Below, in pieces: positions 17,439 to 25,798 of a stretch of DNA of 64,000 nt. The stretch lies in the NCBI RefSeq assembly GCF_001429725.1, contig NZ_LMHV01000034.1, positions 61,533-125,532 on the forward strand, read 5' to 3'. The position numbers and the translations under genes were made by a program. The number at the start of each line of letters is the position of its first letter. Position 1 is the stretch's first letter. Origin of the DNA: Rhizobium sp. Root708. Lineage in GTDB: Bacteria > Pseudomonadota > Alphaproteobacteria > Rhizobiales > Rhizobiaceae. Below the pieces are notes generated by a model. It was given only the letters and a program-made list of their open reading frames with translations, was not told the DNA's origin and ran no database searches.

Positions 17439-17447
17439 AGTATTACT
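17439..17447. promoter_or_regulatory. Short palindrome upstream of ytfQ, possible FadR-type operator
   Basis: AGTATTACT is a perfect 9-base dyad 51 bases before the ytfQ start, in an AT-rich stretch likely to hold the promoter. GntR/FadR regulators bind short dyads of this general kind, and the operon ends with such a regulator. It does not match a known consensus that I can state with confidence. Confidence 0.22.
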
Positions 17448-17480
17448 TTTGTAAATGCACTTTATGGCATGCATCGCAAC

Positions 17481-17509
17481 AAAAAAGGCGCCCGAGACGG
17501 GCGCCTTTT
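17481..17509 (-). terminator. Intrinsic terminator of the BMP/nucleoside ABC operon
   Basis: Perfect 8 bp stem GGCGCCCG/CGGGCGCC around a 3-base loop, with six T on the minus strand after the stem (A-run 17481-17486 on plus) and an A-tract on the other side. It lies 27 bases past the BMP stop codon and shields the ytfQ promoter. It is symmetric enough to act in both directions. Confidence 0.88.
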
Positions 17510-17535
17510 CGCACTTGCGAATAAACCTCAGCAGC

Positions 17536-18609
17536 TCACTTCGGCAGCTTGTCGTCAACGCCTTCGACGTAGAAGTTCATGCCGAGAAGTGTCTTGTCGT
17601 CAGACTTCTCGCCAGCCTTCAGCCACGGCGTTCCGTCCTGCTTGTTGATCGGGCCGGTGAACGGATGCAGTTCGCCCGACTTGATCTTGGCTTCGGTGTC
17701 CTGCGCCATCTTCTTCAAGTCGTCTGGCATGTTTGTGTAGTCGGCCATCTTGAGGATGCCGTCCTTCAAGCCGTCCCAGCTCTGCTCGGACTTCCAGGTA
17801 CCGTCCAGGAGTGCGTGTACGCGCTTGGAGTAGTAGTTGCCCCAGGTATCGACAATCGCCGTCAGCTGAGCCTTGGGGCCCGCTGCGATCATGTCGGATG
17901 CCTGACCGAACGCGTGAATGCCGCGCTCTTCGGCAACCTGCATCGGCGCCGTCGTGTCGGTGTGCTGCGTCAGAACGTCCACGCCCTGGTCAACCATCGC
18001 CTTGGCGGCATCGGCTTCCTTGCCTGGGTCGAACCAGGTGTTGACCCAGATGACCTTGAGCTTGAAGCTCGGATCGATCGACTTGGCGCCCTGCTCGAAC
18101 GCGTTGATGCCCATCACAACTTCCGGAATCGGGAAGGATGCGATGTAGGCAGCGCCGTGGTTCTTCGAAGTCTTGGCAGCGATCTGGCCGAGGATGTAGC
18201 GGCCTTCGTAGAAGCGCGAGTTATAGGTCGCGAGGTTCGGGCCGGACTTGTAGCCGGTGCCGTGCTCGAACTTCACCTTCGGGAACTTCGCAGCGACCTT
18301 CACGGTCGCGTCCATGAAGCCGAACGAGGTGGAGAAGATCAGCTTGCAGCCCGAGCGAGCGAGACGCTCGATGGCGCGCTCGGCGTCAGGGCCTTCAGGA
18401 ACGTTTTCGAGGTAGGACGTCTCGATCTTGTCGCCGAACTCTTCCTGGATCTGCAGGCGTCCGCGGTCGTGAGCCTGCGAGTAGCCGCCGTCCGTGTGGG
18501 ATCCGACGTAAACGAAACAGACCTTCGTCTTGTCGGCTGCCTGCGCGGGAGCGCTTACGCTGAGCAGCGCGGCGGCCGAGGCAGCAAATGCAAGTGCGAG
18601 TTTTTTCAT
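17536..18609 (-). CDS. BMP-family (PnrA-like) substrate-binding protein of a nucleoside-type ABC importer
   Basis: 357 residues. The signal peptide MKKLALAFAASAAALLSVSAPAQA is cleaved before ADKTKV. The fold is that of the basic membrane protein family: YVGSHTDGGYSQAHDRGR near the mature N-terminus, the central FEHGTGYKSGPN, and GINAFEQGAKSIDP. Relatives bind purine nucleosides (PnrA, NupA/BmpA) or, in a few cases, other ligands such as autoinducers, so nucleoside uptake is the likely but unproven role. It is the last gene of the ABC cluster and is followed by a strong terminator. Confidence 0.88.
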   Translation of the reverse strand: MKKLALAFAASAAALLSVSAPAQAADKTKVCFVYVGSHTDGGYSQAHDRGRLQIQEEFGDKIETSYLENVPEGPDAERAIERLARSGCKLIFSTSFGFMDATVKVAAKFPKVKFEHGTGYKSGPNLATYNSRFYEGRYILGQIAAKTSKNHGAAYIASFPIPEVVMGINAFEQGAKSIDPSFKLKVIWVNTWFDPGKEADAAKAMVDQGVDVLTQHTDTTAPMQVAEERGIHAFGQASDMIAAGPKAQLTAIVDTWGNYYSKRVHALLDGTWKSEQSWDGLKDGILKMADYTNMPDDLKKMAQDTEAKIKSGELHPFTGPINKQDGTPWLKAGEKSDDKTLLGMNFYVEGVDDKLPK

Positions 18610-18659
18610 GATAGCCCCTGTTGGTTTGAAATGTCTGGAAGCGCTTTCATTTCTTTTAC

Positions 18660-19580
18660 TTAGCGCTCCGGTACGAACGGCTTTCCCAGCGACGCCGGCG
18701 TATTGATCAACGTCGTGCGGCGATTATGAGAAATGATGACGAGAACCACAATAGTCGCCGCGTAAGGCAGCATCGACAGAAACTGGGCCGGGATGCCGAC
18801 GCCAAACGCCTGTGCATGCAGTTGCAGGATCGTGACGGCTCCGAACAAATAGCCGCCGGCAAAGACGCGCCACGGGCGCCATGATGCAAAGACGACGAGC
18901 GCCAAGGTAATCCAGCCGCGCCCGGACGACATGTTCTCCACCCATTGCGGCGTGTAGACGAGGGAGAGCTGGGCACCGGCCAGACCGGCGCAGCCGCCTC
19001 CGAACATCACGGCCAGATAGCGGGTCCGAATGACGTTGATGCCAAGCGCATGCGCGGAGCCGTGGCTGTCGCCGATGGCGCGAAGCTTCAAGCCGGCGCG
19101 GCTACGGAACAGGAACCAGCTGACGCCGAACAAAAGCGCGAGCGACAGATAGAATGTGAGGTCCTGGCGGAAGAGCACGGAGCCGATCAGCGGAATATCC
19201 GACAGGTAGGGCACCACGATGGGCGTCAGGCGGACACCGGGAACGCTGACATAACCCTCGCCGAGCATGCCGGAAACGCCGAGCCCGAGAATGGTAAGGG
19301 CAAGACCGGTGGCCACCTGGTTGGCGACCAGCGTCAAGGTCAGGAAACCGAAGAGCAGCGAGAAAAGCGCCCCCATGGCGATGCCTGCCAGAATTCCGAC
19401 GTAGGGTGAGCCGCTGAGCTGCGCGCCGGCGAACGCAGCCACCGCTCCCATGATCATCATTCCCTCGACACCGAGGTTCAATACGCCCGAACGCTCTGCA
19501 ACGAGCTCTCCGAGTGCTGCGATAACCAGCGGCGTGGATGCCGTGATGACGGTGAGAAGAATGGCTTCGAAGATGCTCAT
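18660..19580 (-). CDS. ABC transporter permease, nucleoside type (NupQ-like)
   Basis: 306 residues with about 8 membrane helices and the family signature ERSGVLNLGVEGMMIMGAVAAF near residue 30, the pattern of the second permease of BMP-type importers. It pairs with the gene upstream; its start overlaps that gene's stop by 4 bases (ATGA). There is a 50-base gap to the binding-protein gene, long enough for separate translation. Confidence 0.88.
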   Translation of the reverse strand: MSIFEAILLTVITASTPLVIAALGELVAERSGVLNLGVEGMMIMGAVAAFAGAQLSGSPYVGILAGIAMGALFSLLFGFLTLTLVANQVATGLALTILGLGVSGMLGEGYVSVPGVRLTPIVVPYLSDIPLIGSVLFRQDLTFYLSLALLFGVSWFLFRSRAGLKLRAIGDSHGSAHALGINVIRTRYLAVMFGGGCAGLAGAQLSLVYTPQWVENMSSGRGWITLALVVFASWRPWRVFAGGYLFGAVTILQLHAQAFGVGIPAQFLSMLPYAATIVVLVIISHNRRTTLINTPASLGKPFVPER

Positions 19581-20662
19581 ACCGCGCCTCCGCGAATGCG
19601 CGACCAGACGATGCGAATCTTGTAGTAGATCAGCGTATCGCAGGAGAGGACAAAGAACAGCAGCAGCCCCTGGAACACGCGCGTGACCTTATCCGATACG
19701 CCGATCGAAAGCTGAGCCGCCTCGCCGCCGAGATAGGTCAGCGCCAGCACCAGCCCCGACGCGACGATGCCCAGCGGGTTCAAGCGGGCGAGAAAGGCCA
19801 CGATGATCGCGGTAAAGCCGTAGCCGGGCGAAATCGCGGGCTGCAAGTGACCGATGGAACCGGAAACCTCAGAAATGCCGGCGAGACCCGCCAGTGCACC
19901 CGAGAAAAGAAAGCTGAACCAGATCATCTTCTTGGACGAGAAGCCCGCGAAGCGCCCTGCCCGCTCGGACTGGCCAAGCACGACGATCTCAAATCCGCGC
20001 AGCGTATATTTCAGCATGAACCAGGCGAGGATGGCAGCGACGATCGCGAAGACAAATGCCCAGTGGGCGCGCCCGGACTCTTCCCAGATTGCCGGCAAGG
20101 TCGCTTCCGGACCAAAGGGAACGCTTTCCGGGAAGTTGAACCCTTCCGGATTTCGCCATGCGCCACGGATAAGCCAGTCGAGAAACAGCTGTGCGATGTA
20201 GACAAGCATCAAGCTCGTCAGGATTTCGTTGGTGTTGAAGTGCGCCTTGAGCAGAGCTGGTATTGCCGCGAAAAGCGCCCCACCGATAGCACCCATGATC
20301 AACATCAGCGGCAACACCATCGGCGAATGCCACTCGGTGAAGAGGATCGGCAGAATGGAGCCGGTTATCGCGCCGACGGTAAACTGGCCCTCGGCGCCTA
20401 TATTCCAATTGTTCGAGCGATAGCAGACTGCGAGACCGACGCCGATCATGATCAGCGGCGCGGCCTTCACCGCGAGCTCATGCAACGACCAGACCTCCAG
20501 CAAAGGTTCCAGGAAGAACGCGTCAAGCGCCTCCACGGGGTCCTTGCCGAGGATGACGAACATGATCGCGCCGGCTGCGAGCGTCAGCACCAACGCCAGC
20601 AGCGGCGAAACAAATCCATAGAGCTTGGAGGCCTGCGGACGCCGTTCGAGTTCAATGCGCAT
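19577..20662 (-). CDS. ABC transporter permease, nucleoside type (NupP-like)
   Basis: 361 residues from the ATG at 20662, which begins MRIELERRPQ. The frame is open further upstream, but that part overlaps the ATPase gene. About 8-9 hydrophobic helices; CYRSNNWNIGAEGQFTVGAI and NTNEILTSLMLVYIA are family motifs. It forms the larger membrane half of the importer. It overlaps the ATP-binding gene by 11 bases, indicating translational coupling. Confidence 0.88.
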   Translation of the reverse strand: MRIELERRPQASKLYGFVSPLLALVLTLAAGAIMFVILGKDPVEALDAFFLEPLLEVWSLHELAVKAAPLIMIGVGLAVCYRSNNWNIGAEGQFTVGAITGSILPILFTEWHSPMVLPLMLIMGAIGGALFAAIPALLKAHFNTNEILTSLMLVYIAQLFLDWLIRGAWRNPEGFNFPESVPFGPEATLPAIWEESGRAHWAFVFAIVAAILAWFMLKYTLRGFEIVVLGQSERAGRFAGFSSKKMIWFSFLFSGALAGLAGISEVSGSIGHLQPAISPGYGFTAIIVAFLARLNPLGIVASGLVLALTYLGGEAAQLSIGVSDKVTRVFQGLLLFFVLSCDTLIYYKIRIVWSRIRGGAV

Positions 20663-22259
20663 TGGCCGCCTCCGATGCGGTCTTGCTTTCATGCAGGCCA
20701 CCCATCAGGAGGCCGATCTTTTCACGGGAAAGTTCGCCCGATGCAAACGGCTGCGACAGGCGGCCTTCCGATATGACTGCGATCTCGGTTGCGACCTCGA
20801 ATATCTCATCGAGGTCCTGGCTGATGACGACCACCGCAGATCCTCTGCGTGCGAGATCCACGAGAGCCTGGCGGATGCGGCTTGCCGCTCCGGCGTCGAC
20901 GCCCCAGGTCGGCTGGTTGACGACAAGCACCGCCGGTTCGCGGTCGAGCTCGCGCCCGACGATGAATTTCTGCAGGTTGCCGCCGGACAGTGAGCCCGCG
21001 GCCGGATCTTCGCCGCTCTTGCGGACATCCATTTCTTCCGAAATGCGCTTCGTCGCATTCTTGACGGCGCCGCGGCGAATGATCTTGAGGAAGCCGCCGC
21101 CCAGGAACGCCTTCCGATCCGACTGGCTGCGCGCCAGCACCAGATTATCAGACAGCTTCATGGCGGACACGGCGGCGTGCCCATGCCGTTCCTCAGGCAC
21201 GAAGCCGGCACCAATCAGGCGGCGTGCGGTGATGCCCTGCGTGCCGACGGACTTATTGCGGATCTTGACTGCATCAGGGTTCGAAACCGGATACTCGCCC
21301 GACAGGGCATCAAAAAGCTCGCCCTGGCCGTTTCCGGCAACACCAGCGATCGCCAGGATTTCCCCTGCGCACACCGCAAGCGACACGTCTTTCAACGGCA
21401 TCGCAAAGGGCGTGCGCGGCGCCACGGAAAGATTCGATACAACGAGCTGGACGTCGCCCTTATTGCCGCGATCCGGATGGGTAACAGTTGCAACGTCGCT
21501 TCCGACCATCATACGGGCAAGCGAGGCCGGCGTTTCCTGGCGCGGGTCACAAGCGCCCGTGACCTTGCCGTGTCGAAGCACCGTGGCGCGATCGCAGATG
21601 CGCTGAACTTCTTCGAGCCGGTGGCTGATGTAGAGCACCGAGCGGCCTTCGGACTTCAGCTTGAACAGCGTTTCGAAGAGCCTGTCGGCCTCCTGTGGCG
21701 TCAATACCGAGGTCGGCTCGTCGAGAATGATGAGCTTCGGGTTCTGCAGGAGCACCCGGACGATCTCTATACGCTGTCGTTCCCCGACCGAAAGGTCGGC
21801 GACATGTGCATGCGGGTCGAGCGGCAGGCCGTAGGCCCGCGACAGCGACTTGGCTTCCTCGGCAATCCTGCTGATCGGAATGCTGTCGTCGAGCGAAAGG
21901 GCGATATTCTCGGCCACCGTCAGCGCTTCAAAGAGCGAGAAGTGCTGGAAAACCATGCCGATCCCAAGCTTGCGGGCATTTCCCGGCGATCCGATCGACA
22001 CCGGGTGTCCATCCCAAAGGATCTGGCCTTCGGTCGGTTCGAGAACCCCGAAAAGCATCTTCACCAAGGTGGATTTACCAGCGCCGTTCTCGCCAAGGAG
22101 AGCATGAATTTCGCCGGGTGCGATATCAAGGTCGATCTGGTTACAGGCAGCAAAGCTGCCAAACAGCTTTGTCAGCTTCTGGACCGAAAGTAACGCACCG
22201 GAAGCCGGCACATTCGATGACGACACGTTCCCCTCATTTCCCCCTGCCGACCTGCCCAT
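20652..22259 (-). CDS. ABC transporter ATP-binding protein with two ABC domains, nucleoside type (NupO-like)
   Basis: 535 residues. The first ABC domain has Walker A GENGAGKST, signature LSVGERQRIEI and Walker B LIILDEPTS. The second has the degenerate GVAGNGQGE in place of Walker A and LSGGNLQK. This is the usual asymmetric tandem of CUT2/BMP importers. A hydrophilic N-terminal extension (Gly/Ser/Asn rich) precedes the first domain; a GTG at 22226 is an alternative start. It begins 9 bases after the quinone oxidoreductase stop, so it is probably on the same transcript. Confidence 0.9.
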   Translation of the reverse strand: MGRSAGGNEGNVSSSNVPASGALLSVQKLTKLFGSFAACNQIDLDIAPGEIHALLGENGAGKSTLVKMLFGVLEPTEGQILWDGHPVSIGSPGNARKLGIGMVFQHFSLFEALTVAENIALSLDDSIPISRIAEEAKSLSRAYGLPLDPHAHVADLSVGERQRIEIVRVLLQNPKLIILDEPTSVLTPQEADRLFETLFKLKSEGRSVLYISHRLEEVQRICDRATVLRHGKVTGACDPRQETPASLARMMVGSDVATVTHPDRGNKGDVQLVVSNLSVAPRTPFAMPLKDVSLAVCAGEILAIAGVAGNGQGELFDALSGEYPVSNPDAVKIRNKSVGTQGITARRLIGAGFVPEERHGHAAVSAMKLSDNLVLARSQSDRKAFLGGGFLKIIRRGAVKNATKRISEEMDVRKSGEDPAAGSLSGGNLQKFIVGRELDREPAVLVVNQPTWGVDAGAASRIRQALVDLARRGSAVVVISQDLDEIFEVATEIAVISEGRLSQPFASGELSREKIGLLMGGLHESKTASEAANAH

Positions 22260-22268
22260 TCAGGATCT

Positions 22269-23249
22269 TTATGGGATCAGCAGTGTAGTTCCGGTAGTTT
22301 TTCTGGACTCCAGATCCGTGTGGGCTCGCCCAACCTCACGTAACGGATAGGTTTGATTGATATTGATACGCACTTTGTTGCTCAAAACAACATCAAATAA
22401 CATGTTTGCACAATCAGTTAGCTCTTCCCGCGTCGCGATGTAGCTGAAAAGCGTGGGTCTCGTCGCGAAGAGCGAACCTTTTTGCGCCAGCATGGAGAGA
22501 GTGAAGTTCTCGATCGGTCCTGAGGACTGCCCGAAAGATACGAACATTCCCAAGCGTTTCAGACAGTCGAGAGATTGCGGAAACGTGTCGCGGCCGATGG
22601 AATCGTACACGACGTCCACACCCGTGCCACCGGTAATGTCTTTGACCCGATCGACGAAGTTTTCACTATTGTAATCAATGACGTGATCGTAGCCGTGTTT
22701 CAGAGCAAGGCTTACCTTGCTGCTCGATCCCGCGGTCCCGATCACGGTCGCGCCGATGGCCTTTGCCCATTGCCCCGCGATGAGACCGACGCCGCCGGCC
22801 GCGGCGTGGAACAGGATGGTTGTTCCGGGCCCGACCTTGAAGGTGCGCCGCAGGAGATATTCGGCGGTCATGCCCTTCAGCATCATCGACGCGGCGGTTT
22901 CAAGCGAGATACCATCGGGCACCTTCACGAGATGCTTGGTTTCGACGTTGCGCTCGACGCTGTAGGCACCGTCGGAACCGGCATAGGCAACCCGATCGCC
23001 GACCTTGAAGTCTTCGACACCTGGCCCGACGATGGTTACCGTTCCGGCGGCCTCCTTGCCTGTTATGAACGGCATGTGAGGCGCCTTGTAGAGACCGGTC
23101 CGGAAATAAACGTCGATAAAGTTCAGACCGATCGCGGCGTGGCGGATCTGCACTTCTCCGGCAGAGGGCGGCGGCAAGTCGACATCCGCATATTCGAGAA
23201 CCTCCGGACCGCCGGTCCTGTTCATCACCACCGCCTGCGTCTTGGCCAT
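22269..23249 (-). CDS. NADPH:quinone oxidoreductase (zinc-free MDR family)
   Basis: 326 residues, soluble. Medium-chain reductase layout: GroES-like N-terminal half, then the Rossmann domain with the QOR-type nucleotide motif HAAAGGVG near residue 150 in place of the GxGxxG seen in alcohol dehydrogenases. The catalytic zinc ligands of alcohol dehydrogenases are absent. It transfers electrons from NADPH to quinones or other enones. It stands between pcs (18 bases upstream) and the ABC transporter genes (9 bases downstream), all on one strand; no shared pathway is evident. Confidence 0.9.
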   Translation of the reverse strand: MAKTQAVVMNRTGGPEVLEYADVDLPPPSAGEVQIRHAAIGLNFIDVYFRTGLYKAPHMPFITGKEAAGTVTIVGPGVEDFKVGDRVAYAGSDGAYSVERNVETKHLVKVPDGISLETAASMMLKGMTAEYLLRRTFKVGPGTTILFHAAAGGVGLIAGQWAKAIGATVIGTAGSSSKVSLALKHGYDHVIDYNSENFVDRVKDITGGTGVDVVYDSIGRDTFPQSLDCLKRLGMFVSFGQSSGPIENFTLSMLAQKGSLFATRPTLFSYIATREELTDCANMLFDVVLSNKVRININQTYPLREVGRAHTDLESRKTTGTTLLIP

Positions 23250-23267
23250 CCTACCTCCTCCTTCATT

Positions 23268-23996
23268 CTATCCCTTGCGTCCAAGCGCCGGTACAAGCTG
23301 CAGCACGGCGCCAACGCAATAGAGATAGATGCCGCTCACGATGAACAGGACAAGCGCCCATTGCGGCATATCGAAATGCATCAGCAGGGAATACATTCCG
23401 AGAGCGGACCAGAGAAAGAAGACGGCGAGATTGACCGGCCTCAGGCGCTCTACGCGGACTGGATGCAGGAAGTTGATAGGCAGGAACGTCAGCACGACCG
23501 ACACAAGAACGACCGCGAGCGCCGTGGCAGCGCTGGCGTGCATGACGAAAAGCGTGAACACGATCATGTTCCAGACAACGGGGAAGCCGGAGAAGAAATA
23601 TTCGTCGGTCTTCATGCCCATGTCGGCATAGTAGATGGCACTGGAAACGACGATCATACCTGCCGCTACGAAGGACCAGGGTTCTCCGATCATGCCGCTT
23701 TGATAGAGCGCGAAGGCCGGCAGGAGCACGTAGGTCACATAGTCGATGATATTATCGAGCGTATCGCCCGACCAGTTTGGCAGAACTTCCTTGACGCGCA
23801 CCTTTCGTGCGATCGGCCCATCGATACCATCGACGAGGAGCGCGAGGCCCAGCCACCAGAACATATCGATAAATCGGTGTTCTGCCGCCGCAACGACGCC
23901 AAGAAACGCAAGGAATGAACCGGAGGCCGTCAAAATATGGACGGAAAAGGCGCGCATTTCCGCGTAAGGTACGCGCTTGTAATTGAAAATCTTCAT
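23268..23996 (-). CDS. pcs: Phosphatidylcholine synthase
   Basis: 242 residues with about 7 membrane helices. The CDP-alcohol phosphotransferase motif is present at residues 56-85: D-G-I-D59-G-P-I-A-R64, then G77...D81...D85, with a 12-residue spacer longer than the usual 8, as in the Pcs branch. It condenses choline with CDP-diacylglycerol to give phosphatidylcholine in the inner membrane, a route found in rhizobia, agrobacteria, brucellae and some others. The plus strand just before its start carries an orphan terminator-like hairpin (24022-24045). Confidence 0.95.
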   Translation of the reverse strand: MKIFNYKRVPYAEMRAFSVHILTASGSFLAFLGVVAAAEHRFIDMFWWLGLALLVDGIDGPIARKVRVKEVLPNWSGDTLDNIIDYVTYVLLPAFALYQSGMIGEPWSFVAAGMIVVSSAIYYADMGMKTDEYFFSGFPVVWNMIVFTLFVMHASAATALAVVLVSVVLTFLPINFLHPVRVERLRPVNLAVFFLWSALGMYSLLMHFDMPQWALVLFIVSGIYLYCVGAVLQLVPALGRKG

Positions 23997-24021
23997 GTTT
24001 CCCCGAACAGCCTACTGGCAT

Positions 24022-24045
24022 CCGCGCCCGGCAGGCGCGGTTTTT
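24022..24045 (+). terminator. Orphan intrinsic terminator between pcs and fpr
   Basis: CCGCGCC (24022-24028), a 5-base loop, GGCGCGG (24034-24040) and then TTTTT. This is a textbook intrinsic terminator on the plus strand, but no plus-strand gene lies upstream: the region to the left is the start of pcs on the minus strand. It could end an antisense or small RNA, or act as an attenuator of an fpr transcript starting further left. Confidence 0.6.
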
Positions 24046-24243
24046 GCCTAATATGCATCCTTTGGATCGCTTCGCCAGCGCAAAAGCGAATGATGCCATG
24101 GCGCAGGTCGAATCCTGACAATGACACGCATATTTCGCCCAAACAGGCAGAGAAAGAATGGAATACCTTTAATCCAATGCCTATTTGTAATATCTCGCTC
24201 GCATCGAAAAGATCATCCGACGAAATACGGGATCCGACAGCGC

Positions 24244-25056
24244 ATGAACGCCCCTGCAAAGACCGAAGAATTCGCCTCTCCCATTCCCGCCGGCGTGTAC
24301 GCCGAGACGGTATTGAGCGTAACGCATTATACGGATCGCCTCTTCCGCTTCACGATGACGCGTCCGCAGGGTTTCCGTTTCCGGTCCGGTGAGTTCGCGA
24401 TGATCGGCCTGATGGTCGAAGGCAAACCGATTTTCCGCGCCTATTCGATCGCAAGCCCGTCCTGGGCGGAAGAACTCGAGTTCTTCTCGATCAAGGTTCC
24501 TGATGGCCCGCTCACCTCGCACCTCCAGGCGATCAAGCCCGGCGATCAGGTTCTGATGCGCAAAAAGCCAACAGGCACGCTTGTCCTCGACGCACTCACT
24601 CCCGGCCGCCGCCTCTACATGTTCTCGACCGGAACCGGCATCGCGCCGTTCGCCAGCCTCATCCGCGATCCGGACACTTACGAGCAGTATGAGGAAGTCA
24701 TTCTGACCCATACGACGCGTGATATTGCCGAACTGAAGTACGGTTTCGACCTCGTGCACGAAATCCAGAACGACGAGATCCTGAAGGAAGTTGTCGGCGA
24801 CAAGTTGCGTCACTACGCGACCGTCACGCGTGAGGATTTCGAATATCGCGGCCGCATCACCGATCTGATGGCGTCAGGCAAGCTGTTCACCGACCTCGGC
24901 GTTCCGCCTCTCGATCCGGCGATCGATCGCGGCATGATCTGCGGCTCGTCCGCGATGCTGAAGGACACGAAAGAACTTCTGGAGAAGGCTGGCCTCGAGG
25001 AGGGTGCGAATAGCAAACCCGCCGAGTTCGTCATCGAACGAGCCTTCGTCGGCTGA
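24244..25056 (+). CDS. fpr: Ferredoxin/flavodoxin-NADP+ reductase
   Basis: 270 residues from ATG at 24244; the open frame extends upstream to 24121, but that part is unlike the family. FAD domain with R-x-Y-S/T motif FRAYSIASP near residue 65, and FRSGEFAMIGL. NADP domain with FSTGTGIAPFASLIRDP and the C-terminal FVIERAFVG ending of bacterial FPRs. It moves electrons between NADPH and ferredoxin or flavodoxin. A strong terminator follows at 25068-25091. It is convergent with the GntR gene. Confidence 0.95.
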   Translation: MNAPAKTEEFASPIPAGVYAETVLSVTHYTDRLFRFTMTRPQGFRFRSGEFAMIGLMVEGKPIFRAYSIASPSWAEELEFFSIKVPDGPLTSHLQAIKPGDQVLMRKKPTGTLVLDALTPGRRLYMFSTGTGIAPFASLIRDPDTYEQYEEVILTHTTRDIAELKYGFDLVHEIQNDEILKEVVGDKLRHYATVTREDFEYRGRITDLMASGKLFTDLGVPPLDPAIDRGMICGSSAMLKDTKELLEKAGLEEGANSKPAEFVIERAFVG

Positions 25057-25067
25057 CCCAAGCTTCG

Positions 25068-25091
25068 CGGCCCCGGAAACGGGGCCGTTTT
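25068..25091 (+). terminator. Intrinsic terminator of fpr
   Basis: 8 bp stem CGGCCCCG/CGGGGCCG with GAAA tetraloop, followed by TTTT, 11 bases after the fpr stop. The last base touches the stop codon of the convergent GntR gene. Confidence 0.85.
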
Positions 25092-25708
25092 CATTTGCCG
25101 CTCAGATATCCGATCAGGACCGCCATCGTTCTATGTGCTTCGGCCACGTCGCCGCGATGAATAGCGCGAATGGCGTCCGTATGAAGCGAGATCGACTGAT
25201 CCATTCGATCTGAATTTGCCGTCGAGTACCACAGGCGCCGCGAGTGGGTCTGTACCGGCGCCAGAGCGGACGTGATGAAGACATTCGGACAGGCGTCTTC
25301 CAGAATTTCGTCGAATGCCTTGTCGGCCGCGAAGAACACTTCGAGATCGCGGCTCACCGTACAGCTTTCCATCTTCGCCGCGCAACTGGCCAGCTGCTGG
25401 CGCTGCTCGTCATCTGCGTGCTCGGCAACAAGGGCGGCGGCGATCGGCTCAAGCTCGCCGCGCACCTGCATGACGTGGCCGTGATCGCCAGGCCGAATTT
25501 CCGCAACCTGGAGACCGACCCTCGGCTTGACCATGATCAGCCGCTGCCACGCCAGTTTCTGCACGGCCTCGCGGACGGGGGTACGGCCATGGCCCGCGAG
25601 CTCTATCAGCTCTTTTTCCGTGACGTAGGCACCCGGCGGCAAAGCCAACGTGACGATCGCATGCTCAAGCGCAAGATATGCAAGATGGCTCTGTGAATTC
25701 TGCATCAA
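25091..25708 (-). CDS. GntR family transcriptional regulator (FCD domain)
   Basis: 205 residues. Winged helix-turn-helix at about 15-75 (VTEKELIELAGHGRTPVREAVQKLAW) followed by an FCD helical domain (D...H type residues in SISLHTDAIRAIHRGD). The ligand is unknown. A perfect 10-base palindrome lies at 25726-25735, 18 bases before the ATG. It follows the MacB-like permease gene by 90 bases on the same strand, so it might be co-transcribed with or regulate that export system; this is positional inference only. Confidence 0.88.
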   Translation of the reverse strand: MMQNSQSHLAYLALEHAIVTLALPPGAYVTEKELIELAGHGRTPVREAVQKLAWQRLIMVKPRVGLQVAEIRPGDHGHVMQVRGELEPIAAALVAEHADDEQRQQLASCAAKMESCTVSRDLEVFFAADKAFDEILEDACPNVFITSALAPVQTHSRRLWYSTANSDRMDQSISLHTDAIRAIHRGDVAEAHRTMAVLIGYLSGK

Positions 25709-25725
25709 ATCTCTGATCCGGCCCC

Positions 25726-25735
25726 TGATATATCA
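25726..25735. promoter_or_regulatory. Palindrome upstream of the GntR gene, candidate autoregulatory operator
   Basis: TGATATATCA is a perfect 10-base dyad 18 bases before the GntR ATG, in an AT-rich patch of otherwise GC-rich DNA. Short dyads in this position are typical of GntR self-control. It also overlaps the probable -10 region. Confidence 0.4.
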
Positions 25736-25798
25736 TAATCGCGATCAAGGGGAATGCAATGGCAGGTTGCTCGCGTCCACACGATCGAGGCCGCCCGG

